From Anaerolineales bacterium (GTDB lineage Bacteria; Chloroflexota; Anaerolineae; 4572-78; J111), in assembly GCA_012032575.1 (NCBI GenBank), contig JAAUSP010000008.1:1-35264 (forward strand): DNA of 35,264 nucleotides, in the 5' to 3' direction. The position numbers and the translations under genes are program-made. Below are positions 8,219 to 17,151 of the stretch, one piece after another (position 1 is the first letter of the stretch; each line of letters starts with the position of its first letter). The notes under the pieces are model-generated. The model saw only the letters and a list, made by a program, of their open reading frames with translations. It had not been told where the DNA came from and ran no database searches.

Positions 8219-8844
8219 ACCCCCGGCTATGCCGGGGAGACCCAGCAGTTTGACAGATCCGGGAATATCGAGGAGCCTCCTGACTATGAACCGCTCAAAG
8301 CTCATAGACCAAGAGGCAGGGAGTGATCCCCGAACAAAGTTTAAGTCATGGCAAATGGGAATGCAAGTATCATATCGTTTGGATTCCAAAGTATCGGCGC
8401 AAAAAGCTGTTTGGCGAATTGCGTAAAGAGTTAGGCCAGGTGTTGCGCGAACTGGCTCGGCAGAAAGAGAGTGAGATCATCGAAGGGCATCTGCTGCCCG
8501 ACCATGTGCATATGTTGATCTCAATTCCGCCGAAATACTCGGTTGCGCAAGTAGTCGGCTACATCAAAGGCAAAAGTGCGATTTGGATCGCACGGACGTA
8601 TGGGGGTCGCCAACGGAATTTCACGGGTGAACATTTCTGGGCACGTGGCTACTATGTTTCGACCATAGGCCGGGATGAACAAGTGATCCGAGCGTACATT
8701 CAACAACAGGAAAAGGAAGACCAACGCCTGGAACAACTGAATATGTTTGACCAGGGACTGCCGCCTTTAGGCGGCTCATAAAGTTTAACCAAAAACCGCT
8801 TTGAGCGGTTCACATCATAAGTCACCGGCTTTGCCGGTGGTCAA
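8219..8844 (+). mobile_element. IS200-type insertion sequence (IS200/IS605 family), complete
   Basis: A single Y1 transposase gene is flanked by the short hairpins typical of these elements. The left end has CCCCGGC-TAT-GCCGGGG (8221-8237) and the right end CACCGGC-TTT-GCCGGTG (8823-8839), followed at once by TCAA (8841-8844), a known right-end cleavage tetranucleotide in this family. There is no target duplication, as expected. The two ends share the CCGGC/GCCGG stem core. The exact left boundary is uncertain by a few bases. The element sits directly after the stop codon of the preceding gene without damaging it. Confidence 0.75.
8323..8781 (+). CDS. tnpA: IS200-family Y1 (HUH) transposase TnpA
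   Basis: A 152-residue protein with all the marks of IS200 TnpA: WECKYHIVWIPKYRRK at the N-terminus, the HUH-type metal motif PDHVHMLI (His61, His63) and the catalytic tyrosine in RAYIQQQEKED (Tyr125). It cuts and joins single-stranded DNA at the subterminal hairpins. Start GTG 8323 is the only suitable start and follows GGCAGGGA. No accessory TnpB/IscB gene is present, so this is an IS200 rather than an IS605 layout. The reading frame is intact and it may be active. Confidence 0.9.
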   Translation: MIPEQSLSHGKWECKYHIVWIPKYRRKKLFGELRKELGQVLRELARQKESEIIEGHLLPDHVHMLISIPPKYSVAQVVGYIKGKSAIWIARTYGGRQRNFTGEHFWARGYYVSTIGRDEQVIRAYIQQQEKEDQRLEQLNMFDQGLPPLGGS

Positions 8845-9099
8845 CTTAACTCAGCTTTGAGCCGTTTTAGCTCTTGTTTACGTAAGGTAATCGGCACAAT
8901 CTTGATATTTCTTGGGTGCTGAGGTTATTTTACCACTGCTCAGTCACTCAGGAAGTAGCCCCACTATATGTAGTATGCTTTACCGAAATTACCGAAGAAC
9001 CAAAAGTTTTGGTTTAATTCTGATTTCAGTAAAGCTTTAGGTTTTGTCAGACAACTTAAGAATACCAACGATCTTACAAATTCAGGGAGCAACGTAGGT

Positions 9100-10383
9100 A
9101 TGAACCCACTCGCAATTGCTACCAAAGGCAAAGGTTTAAAGAACGCCCTGCGGCGAGGGCAGGTTATCACCCAGCGGTATGGAATGACCTCGCACAAAAT
9201 GGATCAGACTCTAGAGCGGTTTGTCTGTCTGTTGCAAACGTATCAGGCCAGTGCTACCTTTCCTATAACTGCCGTCGCCCTGCAACGCAACAGCACCGCC
9301 ATTCGCCAGTTCGTCGAGCGCGGGCTAGAGTTTGCCATTCACGGCTTTACCCACATTGACCATTCGCAATTGTCGGCAGACCAACAGGCGGCTTACCTTA
9401 ACCGGGCTATGGCAGCATTTGGCCAGAGTCAAACGCCATTTAACGGCTTTCGCTGCCCCTACCTGCGTTGGAACGAAGGTACGCTAATCGCTCTCCGGCA
9501 GCACGGGTTGCTGTATGATAGTAGCCAGGGGTTGGCCTGGGACGCGCTTGACGGCCTGGAAACGCCGGCCTACCGGCACGTTCTTAATTTCTATGGGGCC
9601 CAGCCGGCCCAGCGGTATCCGGCTTTACCTCGTTTTGAGCAGGGGTTGCTCCGTATTCCTTACTGCTTGCCCGACGACGAGGGCTTGATTGACCGGCTAC
9701 AGCTCCCCCCCGCCGCTCGCACCCAAGTCTGGTTAAAAATGTTGCAGCAAATTTATGAGCTGGGCGAGTTATTCACCGTCGGCCTGCACCCGGAACGGTT
9801 TGACCTTTTGGCCGAACCCCTGGCCGCCACCCTGGCCCAAGCCCGTACCCTCGCGCCTGCTGTTTGGATTGCTCGCCTGGATGAAATTGCCGCCTGGTGG
9901 TGTAATCGAACCGAAACTAATGTTACCCTGACGGCTTTACCCGGCCAAGAAGAAGTGCAAGTGGCTGTAGCCGGCCCTGTCGGGTTGACCATTCTGGCCC
10001 GCCGCCTGATAGTTAACGGCCCGACCGCCCCCTGGTCCGGCGCTTATGAACGGGTGCTGGTCGAGAATTTTACCCTGACAACCTCGCTGCGTCCGGTGAT
10101 TGGCCTGTCGCCCCGCAGCGCCCCTTCACTGCACGAGTTTTTACGCCAGCAGGGTTATGTGATCGAACTTAATGAGGACTCGCGGCCTTATCCACTTTAT
10201 TTGGATCGGCTCGATTTTGCCCCGGAAGATGAACGTCCGCTGCTGGCTCAAATCGAAAATGGTGATTGGCCGCTACTGCGGTTAGGGCGCTGGCCCGATG
10301 GGGCGCGTGCTGCTTTGAACGTGACCGGCGATATTGACGCCTTGACATTATGGGATTATGGGCTGCGTTTCCTGGGCAGTTAA
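9100..10383 (+). CDS. NodB-like polysaccharide deacetylase (CE4) with unusual motif order
   Basis: The 427-residue protein carries the CE4 metal-site motif 2 as HGFTH (His81, His85), motif 3 as FRCPYLRW, and the closing LHPER (His230). These are preceded by ATFPITAVALQRN, equivalent to the ATFF strand of NodB domains. The first NodB motif, TFDDG-like, should lie just before ATF but is absent. A VTGDIDALTLWDYG segment with two Asp (411, 413) appears instead at the extreme C-terminus. It probably removes acetyl or a related group from a surface polymer. No signal peptide is visible, so it may act in the cytoplasm. It is the first gene of the polymer cluster. Confidence 0.7.
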   Translation: MNPLAIATKGKGLKNALRRGQVITQRYGMTSHKMDQTLERFVCLLQTYQASATFPITAVALQRNSTAIRQFVERGLEFAIHGFTHIDHSQLSADQQAAYLNRAMAAFGQSQTPFNGFRCPYLRWNEGTLIALRQHGLLYDSSQGLAWDALDGLETPAYRHVLNFYGAQPAQRYPALPRFEQGLLRIPYCLPDDEGLIDRLQLPPAARTQVWLKMLQQIYELGELFTVGLHPERFDLLAEPLAATLAQARTLAPAVWIARLDEIAAWWCNRTETNVTLTALPGQEEVQVAVAGPVGLTILARRLIVNGPTAPWSGAYERVLVENFTLTTSLRPVIGLSPRSAPSLHEFLRQQGYVIELNEDSRPYPLYLDRLDFAPEDERPLLAQIENGDWPLLRLGRWPDGARAALNVTGDIDALTLWDYGLRFLGS

Positions 10384-10447
10384 AGCTTGGTCGTATATTG
10401 GCTACCTCCCCTTTTGCTAAAGTGGTTGCTGATTGTGTGGAAAATTT

Positions 10448-10467
10448 GTTAGTATTCTAACTTTTTT
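10448..10467 (+). terminator. Weak intrinsic terminator after the deacetylase gene
   Basis: GTTAG-TATT-CTAAC (10448-10461) is followed by six T. The 5-bp stem is short, so termination may be partial. Confidence 0.35.
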
Positions 10468-10522
10468 CTAATTGTTTTCTTACAGATTTAACATGCTTTA
10501 TGGTTAGAATCAGGTTAAATCA

Positions 10523-10653
10523 GGCCTAAGAGCAATACTTTTCAAATAAGGAGGAGTGAGCATCCTCAGATGCGAACGGGGCCGCTCCGCATCTGAGGAT
10601 GCTCCGCTCCTCAAAGACAAAAAGCGTTATTTGAAAAGTATTGGGCCTAAGAG
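10523..10653. mobile_element. MITE-like palindromic element with 10-bp target-site duplication
   Basis: The direct repeat GGCCTAAGAG at 10523-10532 and 10644-10653 brackets a 111-bp segment (10533-10643) with 17-bp perfect terminal inverted repeats: CAATACTTTTCAAATAA at 10533-10549 and its complement at 10627-10643. Inside is a second, near-perfect inverted repeat (10551-10574 with 10588-10612, one mismatch/indel site) around a GC-rich loop, so transcripts would fold into a long hairpin. There is no coding capacity. The duplication size excludes the IS200 element nearby as the mobiliser; a DDE transposase elsewhere is needed. It occupies the intergenic region 10384-10701, which otherwise holds only AT-rich leader. 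Confidence 0.8.
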
Positions 10654-10701
10654 ATCAAACAAATTAAAGTATTAATAAGGAAATGATAAGGTTTTTAGAC
10701 C

Positions 10702-11715
10702 ATGTGGGTGGTACAGGAGCTCGAGGAAAATGTGTGGCGCGAGTTTGTGAACAAACAGCCGCAGGGAAATATTTTTCACACTCCGGAAATGTTTCGAGTG
10801 TTTGACCAGACAAAAGGTCACAAGTCAACTTTGTGGGCTGTGGTTGACAATGACAATTGCCCATTGGCCCTGCTTCTGCCAGTGCATGTGACGTTGATGA
10901 ATGGCCTGCTGCGTCAATTGACCACGCGGGCAATTGCTTACGGCAGCATTTTGAGCGTACCCGGCACGGCAGGACAGACGGCCCTGGCTTTGTTATTACA
11001 AACTTACAAACGTGAGGCTAAAGGTACTGCTCTATTTACTGAATTGCGTAACCTATCAGATTTAGGCCAGCCCCAAACCTTGCTTAACGATAACGGTTTT
11101 GCCTATGAAGGTCATCTCAATTATCTGATCAACCTCAACCGTCCTGCCGAGGAATTGCTGCAAAGTATCGGGCAGCGGACCCGCAAAAAAATTCGTAAAG
11201 GGTTGCGTGATGGTTTTGTTCAAATGAGTGAGGCTACTACCCTGGCTGAGCTAGAACACTGGTATGAGATTTTGCAGAAAACCTACAGCAATGCCCAGGT
11301 GCCACTGGCCGACCGCTCGCTATTTATGGCCGCTTTCAATGAGTTGTACCCCAAAGGCATGGCCAAGTTTTTGTTGGCCCAGGTAAATGGTGTAACCGCT
11401 GCTTGTTCGATTGAACTGCCTTATAAAAATGTAATTTATGGCTGGTATGGCGGTTCAGATCGTGCCTATAGTGATTATCTGCCCAACGAAATGCTGATCT
11501 GGCACATTTTGGAATGGGGTGCGAATAACGGTTATGGTATTTATGATTTTGGCGGCGCGGGCAAACCGGATGAGGAATATGGTGTGCGTGACTTCAAAGC
11601 CAAATTTGGCGGTGATTTGGTCAATTTTGGGCGCAATGTTTATGTGCATAATCCAAGCCTGCTGAAGTTGAGCAAGCGGGGCTATGAAGTATATCGCCGG
11701 TTTTTTATAAGGTAA
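10702..11715 (+). CDS. FemAB/BioF2-like GNAT-fold aminoacyl- or acyltransferase
   Basis: The 337-residue protein has the double-GNAT layout of the FemAB/lipid II glycyltransferase family. The first half ends in INLNRPAEELLQSIGQRTRKKIRKGLRDG, the diagnostic Arg/Lys-rich 'xxRxxIRxG' helix. The second half has FLLAQVNGVTAACSIELPYKNVIYGWYGGSDRAY and ends in GIYDFGGAGKP and VRDFKAKFGGDLV. Known members add amino acids from aminoacyl-tRNA to lipid II or act in exopolysaccharide clusters; the donor here is unknown. It is cytoplasmic or membrane-associated. It begins the long operon downstream of the MITE, and the next gene starts 19 bp after its stop. Confidence 0.75.
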   Translation: MWVVQELEENVWREFVNKQPQGNIFHTPEMFRVFDQTKGHKSTLWAVVDNDNCPLALLLPVHVTLMNGLLRQLTTRAIAYGSILSVPGTAGQTALALLLQTYKREAKGTALFTELRNLSDLGQPQTLLNDNGFAYEGHLNYLINLNRPAEELLQSIGQRTRKKIRKGLRDGFVQMSEATTLAELEHWYEILQKTYSNAQVPLADRSLFMAAFNELYPKGMAKFLLAQVNGVTAACSIELPYKNVIYGWYGGSDRAYSDYLPNEMLIWHILEWGANNGYGIYDFGGAGKPDEEYGVRDFKAKFGGDLVNFGRNVYVHNPSLLKLSKRGYEVYRRFFIR

Positions 11716-11734
11716 AGAGGAGTCAGTAAATCTC

Positions 11735-12940
11735 ATGAGCACCTTTCAGGGCCAAACAAAGCCCAACCGACACTGCATGGTTGTCCATGCTTACTATCCT
11801 CTGGGTGAAACCCGGGTTGAGCGGCAAGCCCTGGCCTTAATTAAGCATGGCTATGAAGTGGATGTAATCTGCTTGTGGGCCAGAAAAGGCCCGGAATTTG
11901 AAACCAGAGACGGCGTTAATATCTATCGTCTGCCGGTTAAGCGCGACAAAAAAGGTGGGGCAAAAGCACAGTTCTTCGAATATCTAACCTTCTTTCTTTT
12001 GGCGTTACTCAAATTGGCCCGCCTGCATCGGCAGCGACATTATGGAGTAGTGCAGGTGCATAACCTGCCTGACTTTTTGGTGTTTGCCGGTTTGCTGCCC
12101 AAACTGATGGGGGCCAAACTGATCCTGGATATTCATGATCTGATGCCCGAATTTTATGCAGCTCGGTTTAACAACCCCAACTGGTCAAGCTGGCCCATGC
12201 GGTTGATTCGCTGGCAAGAATGGCTTTCGTGCCGTTTTGCGGATCGGGTGATTACAGTCACCAAATCATGGCGTGAGAGTTTGGTCCAGCGAGGGGTTCC
12301 GGCGGAGAAGGTTCACGTGGTCATGAATGTGGCTGATGACCAAATTTTCTGTCGCCTCACCGAGGCAACTCCAACCCAAAGTAATGGCTCCCTGCGACTG
12401 ATCTATCACGGCAATCTGACCCAGCGGTACGGCATTGATTTGCTTATTCGGGCTGTTGACCTGGCCCGCCAACAAGCTCCCGGTCTACGTTTGATGATTC
12501 ATGGCGGTGGCGATTATCGGGAAGCATTGATGAATTTGACCGATGAGTTGAAACTGAATGATTATATCCAATTTACCACTACCTTTGTGCCAAGCACGGA
12601 ACTGCCAAATCTGATCCGTCAGGCCAATGTAGGGGTGGTGCCTTATCGCCGCGATGTTTTCACCGATGGTATTTTGCCCACCAAGCTTATGGAATATACA
12701 GCTCTGGGCTTACCCACTATTGTAGCCCGGACGCCGGCAGTTGAGGCGTATTTTGATGAGAGCATGGTTGAGTATTTTACAGCCGAAGATGTGGAAGGAT
12801 TAGCCACCAGTATTCTGAAGCTTTATCACCACCCCGCTCGGCGGGCTGAGCTGGCTCAAAAGGCTGATACTTTCAATCAGAATTATAATTGGGCCAAACT
12901 CAGTAACGAATATGTTGAGCTTATAGATTCGTTAGGATGA
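11735..12940 (+). CDS. GT4-family glycosyltransferase
   Basis: A 401-residue GT-B enzyme. The N-terminal domain starts HCMVVHAYYPLGETRVERQALALIKHGYEVDVICLW, with the acceptor loop VVQVHNLPDFL and LILDIHDLMPEF. The C-terminal domain has RLIYHGNLTQRYGIDLLIRAV and the donor-site helix LPTKLMEYTALGLPTIVARTPAVEAYF, in which the EX7E motif is represented by KLMEYTALGLPTI. It likely extends the polymer repeat unit on a lipid carrier. GAGGAG lies about 15 nt before the ATG. It lies between two FemAB-like genes in the same operon. Confidence 0.85.
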   Translation: MSTFQGQTKPNRHCMVVHAYYPLGETRVERQALALIKHGYEVDVICLWARKGPEFETRDGVNIYRLPVKRDKKGGAKAQFFEYLTFFLLALLKLARLHRQRHYGVVQVHNLPDFLVFAGLLPKLMGAKLILDIHDLMPEFYAARFNNPNWSSWPMRLIRWQEWLSCRFADRVITVTKSWRESLVQRGVPAEKVHVVMNVADDQIFCRLTEATPTQSNGSLRLIYHGNLTQRYGIDLLIRAVDLARQQAPGLRLMIHGGGDYREALMNLTDELKLNDYIQFTTTFVPSTELPNLIRQANVGVVPYRRDVFTDGILPTKLMEYTALGLPTIVARTPAVEAYFDESMVEYFTAEDVEGLATSILKLYHHPARRAELAQKADTFNQNYNWAKLSNEYVELIDSLG

Positions 12941-12977
12941 TAAAGGAGTTGGATAGTCCATTTAGGAGAAAATTGTT

Positions 12978-14134
12978 ATGGGGAAAATATCCAAGTTAGC
13001 ATACAACCTGTGGTTTCAGGCGCAATTAGGAGCACCACCTTTTGTCCAAAATTTGATTATATCCCCGCTGGTTGACATTAAAGAAATATTTCGAATTATA
13101 AAAAACCCGTTTTTCGACGTCTATCGAATACAAGACCAAAACCAGGCTGGTTCTTTTACGGCAACCTACTATACAACTAAAGAAATAAGAGCCTCACGTC
13201 AATTTAGAGGGATTTTTTTTTCAGAAAATTTAACCATAACCCCTATAGGGCGAGTGCCAATCTGGAATATTCACAAGGAAATTACTTCTATAGATAGTGA
13301 TATCATTATGGTTGAGACGGATAAAAAGCTGGTTAATAGATTACCTTGTCAAAAAGCTATTGTTATTCCATTGCAGGTATTATTACAGATAGATCTTCGA
13401 GGCTCATGGGATGATGTGAAAAAACGCTTCCATAAAACGGTGTCTCATACTGAACTTCGTTTAACCCAAAAGCATGGTTATACCTATCAGCTGAGTTATG
13501 ACCTGCAAGAATTTGAGTGTTTTTATCATCAAATGTACCTGCCAACGATGGAAGATAGACATGGCGATTTGAATTTGCCATTGACAAAAGAAGATTTGGC
13601 TGCTTATCTAAAGCGAGGTTTCTTGTTTCTAATTAAAAAAGGAGAGCAGGCTGTGGCCGGGGGGTGTGTTATCCCCAACAGAAAACACTTACGCTTCTTG
13701 TTGGAGGCCTGTTAAACGCTGATGAAGAGTTGAGAAGGCAAGGAGCAATGGGGGCAATGCGAACTCTGTTGATTAAATGGGCCAATGAGGCAGGTTTTGA
13801 GACATTTAATTTCGGTGATTCAGGGCCTTTTTTGGCAGGAGGTATATTTCAATATAAACGCAAATGGGGCGCTAAAGTGGTTGCCAGGAATCGAAGAGTT
13901 TGGTTGAAAGTTCAGCGTAACAATCCAGCAGTTTGTCAGTTATTAAAGGATCACCCGATAATCACAGTTGATAAAACGGGTGATTTGCATGGTTTGATTA
14001 TTGTGAATAACTCAAGAGAAATTGATGCCAGTGATGAAGTGGAAATGCAAAGAAAATATGCCACCCCTGGCCTAAACTCTTTACTTATCCGCTCTATGGC
14101 AGATTTAGTTGTTGAGCCGATAAGAGCCGCTTAG
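12978..14134 (+). CDS. BioF2/FemAB-like GNAT transferase, paralog A (one-base frameshift)
   Basis: Two frames join into one protein of about 385 residues if a seventh G is restored in the run 13659-13664. The junction then reads VAGGVCYPQQK, matching VAGGVCYPEQK of the next gene. The N-terminal 130 residues (transmembrane-like IISPLVDIKEIF, then a beta-rich region) are followed by a GNAT/BioF2 domain: LRGSWDDVKKRF, a basic helix, YHQMYLPTMEDRHG, FQYKRKWGAKVV. The C-terminus KYATPGLNSLLIRSMADL is shared with its paralog. By eye the coding sequence is more AT-rich than its neighbours, hinting at different history or relaxed selection. The start ATG 12978 has AGGAG 9 nt upstream. Confidence 0.7.
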
Positions 14135-14149
14135 GGAAGTGTCGGAATA

Positions 14150-15319
14150 GTGGAAAAGTTAATTGAATGGCGACATATGCTCTGGCTCAAGGTGCAGTTG
14201 GCCCTGCCCCCGCCAATACAACCCTTGTTGCATGAGAGCAAAGAAATTATCTTAACTTTGAGTGAACCGTATCTGACGGTTTATCAATGGCAAGGCCAGA
14301 GTCGCGGTGGCCCTCTTCGGGTTAATTACGCCGGGTTTGAGTATGCCCGTCCTTATCTTAAAAGTATGCTGTTTATTTCAGAACCCGAGGAAACAGAAGT
14401 GGGCCGGGTTCCACTGTGGCAGCCAAGTCGGTTTAGCCATTTGCCAGACAGCGATTTGAGTTACGTGGTAGCCGGTAAACGGCTGGTCGGTCAATTGCCA
14501 CGCCAGAATAGCCTGGTGTTACCATTTTGGACTCGTACTGCGCTTGATATTCGGGGTGAGTGGGCCGAAGTGGAGCAGCGTTTCCGTGAAGATGCCCGGC
14601 GGAATGAGGTGCGAAAAGCCAAAAAGTTTGGCTATAGCTATGTCATCAGCTATGATCGAGCCGATTTTGAGAATTTTTATTACACTATGTATCTCCCCAT
14701 GATGCAACGTCGCCATGCAGTGGTTGACCTCTTGCTAACCTTTGAGGAGGCATACGAATATTTTCAGCGTGGGATGTTACTGCGGGTCAAACGAGATGGG
14801 CGCTATGTGGCTGGAGGTGTTTGTTATCCAGAACAAAAGGTGCTTTATTTTATTATGATTGGTGTCTTGGATGGGGATGAACAATTGATGCGTGAAGGCG
14901 CAGTGGCCGCCATCAACTATTCTCGTATCCAATGGGCTCATGAACAGGGTTATGAGGCCGTTGATTTTTGGGGGAGTCGGCCTTATATGACCGGTTTATT
15001 TCTGTATAAACGTAAATGGGGGGTGACAGTCAGTGTTCCACCCAACCGTTATGAACGGATTTGGCTTCAAGTTCGACGAGATACACCAGCAGTACGTCAA
15101 TTTTTCAAAGATAACCCTTGCCTGGTACTAGATCAACAGCAAGATTTGTGGGGCTTAATCATTACCGATGCTCCTGACCAATTGACATCCGATGCTGAAG
15201 CTGGTTGGTGTAAACAATATGCTACCCCTGGTTTGAAGGGATTGCTTATTCGTTCTGTACCCGATCTGCTGGAAAATCGTCTTTACATAAGGAGAGAATC
15301 GTGCAAGGAGTCCAGCTAA
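14150..15319 (+). CDS. BioF2/FemAB-like GNAT transferase, paralog B
   Basis: The 389-residue protein parallels the preceding gene along its whole length: the start WRHMLWLKVQLALPPPIQPLL, VGRVPLWQ, the domain entry DIRGEWAEVEQRFRED, FYYTMYLPMMQRRHA, VDFWGSRPYMTGLFLYKRKWGVTV and the shared ending KQYATPGLKGLLIRSVPDL. These features place it in the FemAB-related GNAT group often found in exopolysaccharide loci. It presumably transfers an amino acid or acyl group, with a specificity different from its paralog. It starts at GTG 14150, 15 bp after the previous stop. Its last 19 bp overlap the next gene, indicating a tight operon. Confidence 0.75.
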   Translation: MEKLIEWRHMLWLKVQLALPPPIQPLLHESKEIILTLSEPYLTVYQWQGQSRGGPLRVNYAGFEYARPYLKSMLFISEPEETEVGRVPLWQPSRFSHLPDSDLSYVVAGKRLVGQLPRQNSLVLPFWTRTALDIRGEWAEVEQRFREDARRNEVRKAKKFGYSYVISYDRADFENFYYTMYLPMMQRRHAVVDLLLTFEEAYEYFQRGMLLRVKRDGRYVAGGVCYPEQKVLYFIMIGVLDGDEQLMREGAVAAINYSRIQWAHEQGYEAVDFWGSRPYMTGLFLYKRKWGVTVSVPPNRYERIWLQVRRDTPAVRQFFKDNPCLVLDQQQDLWGLIITDAPDQLTSDAEAGWCKQYATPGLKGLLIRSVPDLLENRLYIRRESCKESS

Positions 15320-16387
15320 CTGCTGACCGGCGTGACGAATGGAATCATTTTGTGGCTCAGGATAAGTTTTTTGCGCATCTCCAATCCTGGGGAATGGGGC
15401 GAATTCAAAGCCTTGTTAGGGTGGCAGGTGGTCCGCCTGGGAGTGGAGCATGAAGGGCGGCTGGTGGCCGGAGCACAATTGCTTATCAAAACTATGCCTT
15501 TAGGTCTGGCCAGCTTTGTATATGTGCCACGCGGCCCTGTGGTTAACTGGTCAAACCACTCTGTGACTATATGCTTGTTGGAGGCTATCCACGAGGTAGC
15601 CCGACAGCAGCGCGCTATTTTTCTACGCCTTGAACCACCTCTGGAAGATAGCCCGACCGCACATGCCTGGTTACAGCGTTACAATTTTCAGCCCTACACC
15701 AATACTAATCAGCCCCGCTGTACTTTGGTTGTAGATTTAACGCCCGGCCCCGAAGAGATGTTTAATCGTTTATCAAAAAGTACCCGCAAGAAAGTGCGCA
15801 CCACCCAAAATAAAGGGGTGCAAATCCGCACCGGCACAGAAAACGATCTCGACACCTTTCTACAGATTATGGAATCTACCGGCAAACGGGCTGATTTTCC
15901 TATCCGCTCCCGTGATTACTATACCCATGAATTTAAATTGTTCTCGCAGGCTGGTCGTGCCCGATTAGCCCTTGCTAGTTATGAAGGGGTAGATGTGGCG
16001 GTAGATATGACTTTTGTTTTCGGGCGTCAGGCTGCTTCATTTCATGGCGGCTTTGTGAGCGAATTTCCTCACTTGAAAATCAACCATGCCCTGGTTTGGG
16101 ATACAATTTGCTGGGCCAGTCAACAGGGTTGTGATAGTTTTGACTTGTGGGGAATCCCCGACGAGATTGGCGAACTGGTGGCAACCGGCCAGCCCCTCCC
16201 CGAAGATCGTCACGATGGCCTGTGGGGTGTCTATCACTTCAAGCGTACCTTTAGCGAGCAAATTGTTTATTATGTGGGCGCTTATGATTATGTTTATAAC
16301 CCATCGGTCTATCGCGCCGCTACGTTTGCTGCTGCCCGCTTTGGATCACTGGACCAGGTAGCCAAATTGGCTGATCGTCTTTTTTAG
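15301..16387 (+). CDS. FemAB family transferase (peptidoglycan-bridge type), one-base frameshift near the 5' end
   Basis: The true start is GTG 15301, preceded by AAGGAGAG. The first 30 codons (VQGVQLTADRRDEWNHFVAQ...FFAHLQSW) are in a different frame from the rest. Removing one G from the GGGG run at 15389-15392 gives FAHLQSWEWGEFKALLGW, the hallmark N-terminus of FemAB proteins. The corrected length is 361 residues. Further on are FVYVPRGPVVNW, the basic helix RLSKSTRKKVRTTQNKGV, and the closing GCDSFDLWGIPDE and GLWGVYHFKRTFSEQIVYYVGAYD. It likely uses aminoacyl-tRNA to add a residue to a lipid-linked acceptor. Of the transferases here it is the one closest to classical FemX/FemA. Confidence 0.8.
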
Positions 16388-16401
16388 GAGTCTGGCAGTC
16401 A

Positions 16402-17151
16402 GTGACCATCCTGTATGTGATTGAACAGCATGACCAGTTGTTACATTTGTGGCGGGAGCAACAGGCCGGTGGGTTGCGCGTTGTTCATTTGGATTTTCAC
16501 TGTGACCTGCGTGGCCTGCTTATCAATCGCCGTACCCAACAAGCCTATCTAATCAACGATCAGCCCCCAGAATTAGACGAAGGGAACTTTTTAACCCACG
16601 CTATTATCGAAGGCCGGATAGAGTGTTTGCATTGGATTCATCGCTTGCCGGGAGGGCGTCAATATGATGTAGGCACGGTAAAATATGAAACTGACTTGAC
16701 TGGGCGCTGGTTGAGCTGGCTACTGGCCCTTAAAGGTAGGCCGGCCAGACCGATTCATTATGAGGTGATGGAACTCTCGGCCTGGCCCGGTTTGACTGAG
16801 GGAGAGTTTTTGGATATTGATTGGGATTTTTTCGCCAGCCTGGAATATCCACTAAACTCGATTCAGGCTCAGGTGGAGTCATTTCTGGGTCTGGAATGGG
16901 CGGCAGCGCCCCAACAGATTTCCGTCTGCTATTCACCCGATTTTTCCCACCCCTCCCGATCTGACTTTGAAACTTTTATTCAACGTCTGGCTGAAAAATT
17001 TGGAGCAACACTGGTGCGCCTTCCACCGCCCTCCCCAGTAGTTGAAACACCTGCCGGCTATAAAAAATATATCCCACGCACGTTTTACCAGAGACTGAGG
17101 CGCGGTTATTATCAAACCAATTTGTGGTTGCGACAAAAAGGAATTTATTAG
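16402..17151 (+). CDS. Arginase-fold (UPF0489-like) metalloprotein
   Basis: The 249-residue protein carries two signature segments of the ureohydrolase fold: VHLDFHCDLRG near residue 30 (DxHxD pattern) and FLDIDWDFF near residue 138 (DxDxD pattern). Together these are the usual ligands of a binuclear manganese site. The overall architecture fits the UPF0489/C5orf22-like branch, which also includes peptide arginases that turn arginine into ornithine. The substrate here is unknown. GTG 16402 follows AGGAG by 11 nt, and the stop overlaps the next start. Lying among FemAB-type genes, it may act on an amino-acid substituent of the polymer; this is inference. Confidence 0.55.
   Translation: MTILYVIEQHDQLLHLWREQQAGGLRVVHLDFHCDLRGLLINRRTQQAYLINDQPPELDEGNFLTHAIIEGRIECLHWIHRLPGGRQYDVGTVKYETDLTGRWLSWLLALKGRPARPIHYEVMELSAWPGLTEGEFLDIDWDFFASLEYPLNSIQAQVESFLGLEWAAAPQQISVCYSPDFSHPSRSDFETFIQRLAEKFGATLVRLPPPSPVVETPAGYKKYIPRTFYQRLRRGYYQTNLWLRQKGIY

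Noticed and set aside
10533..10643. The palindromic element as a product of the nearby IS200 transposase (a REP/BIME-like repeat)
   Set aside because: IS200/REP systems do not create target duplications, whereas this element has a clean 10-bp one and ends unlike the IS200 hairpins.
13640..13735. Programmed frameshifting at the G6 run
   Set aside because: There is no slippery heptamer with a downstream pseudoknot, and the same kind of single-base defect appears at five other unrelated homopolymers, so sequencing error is simpler.
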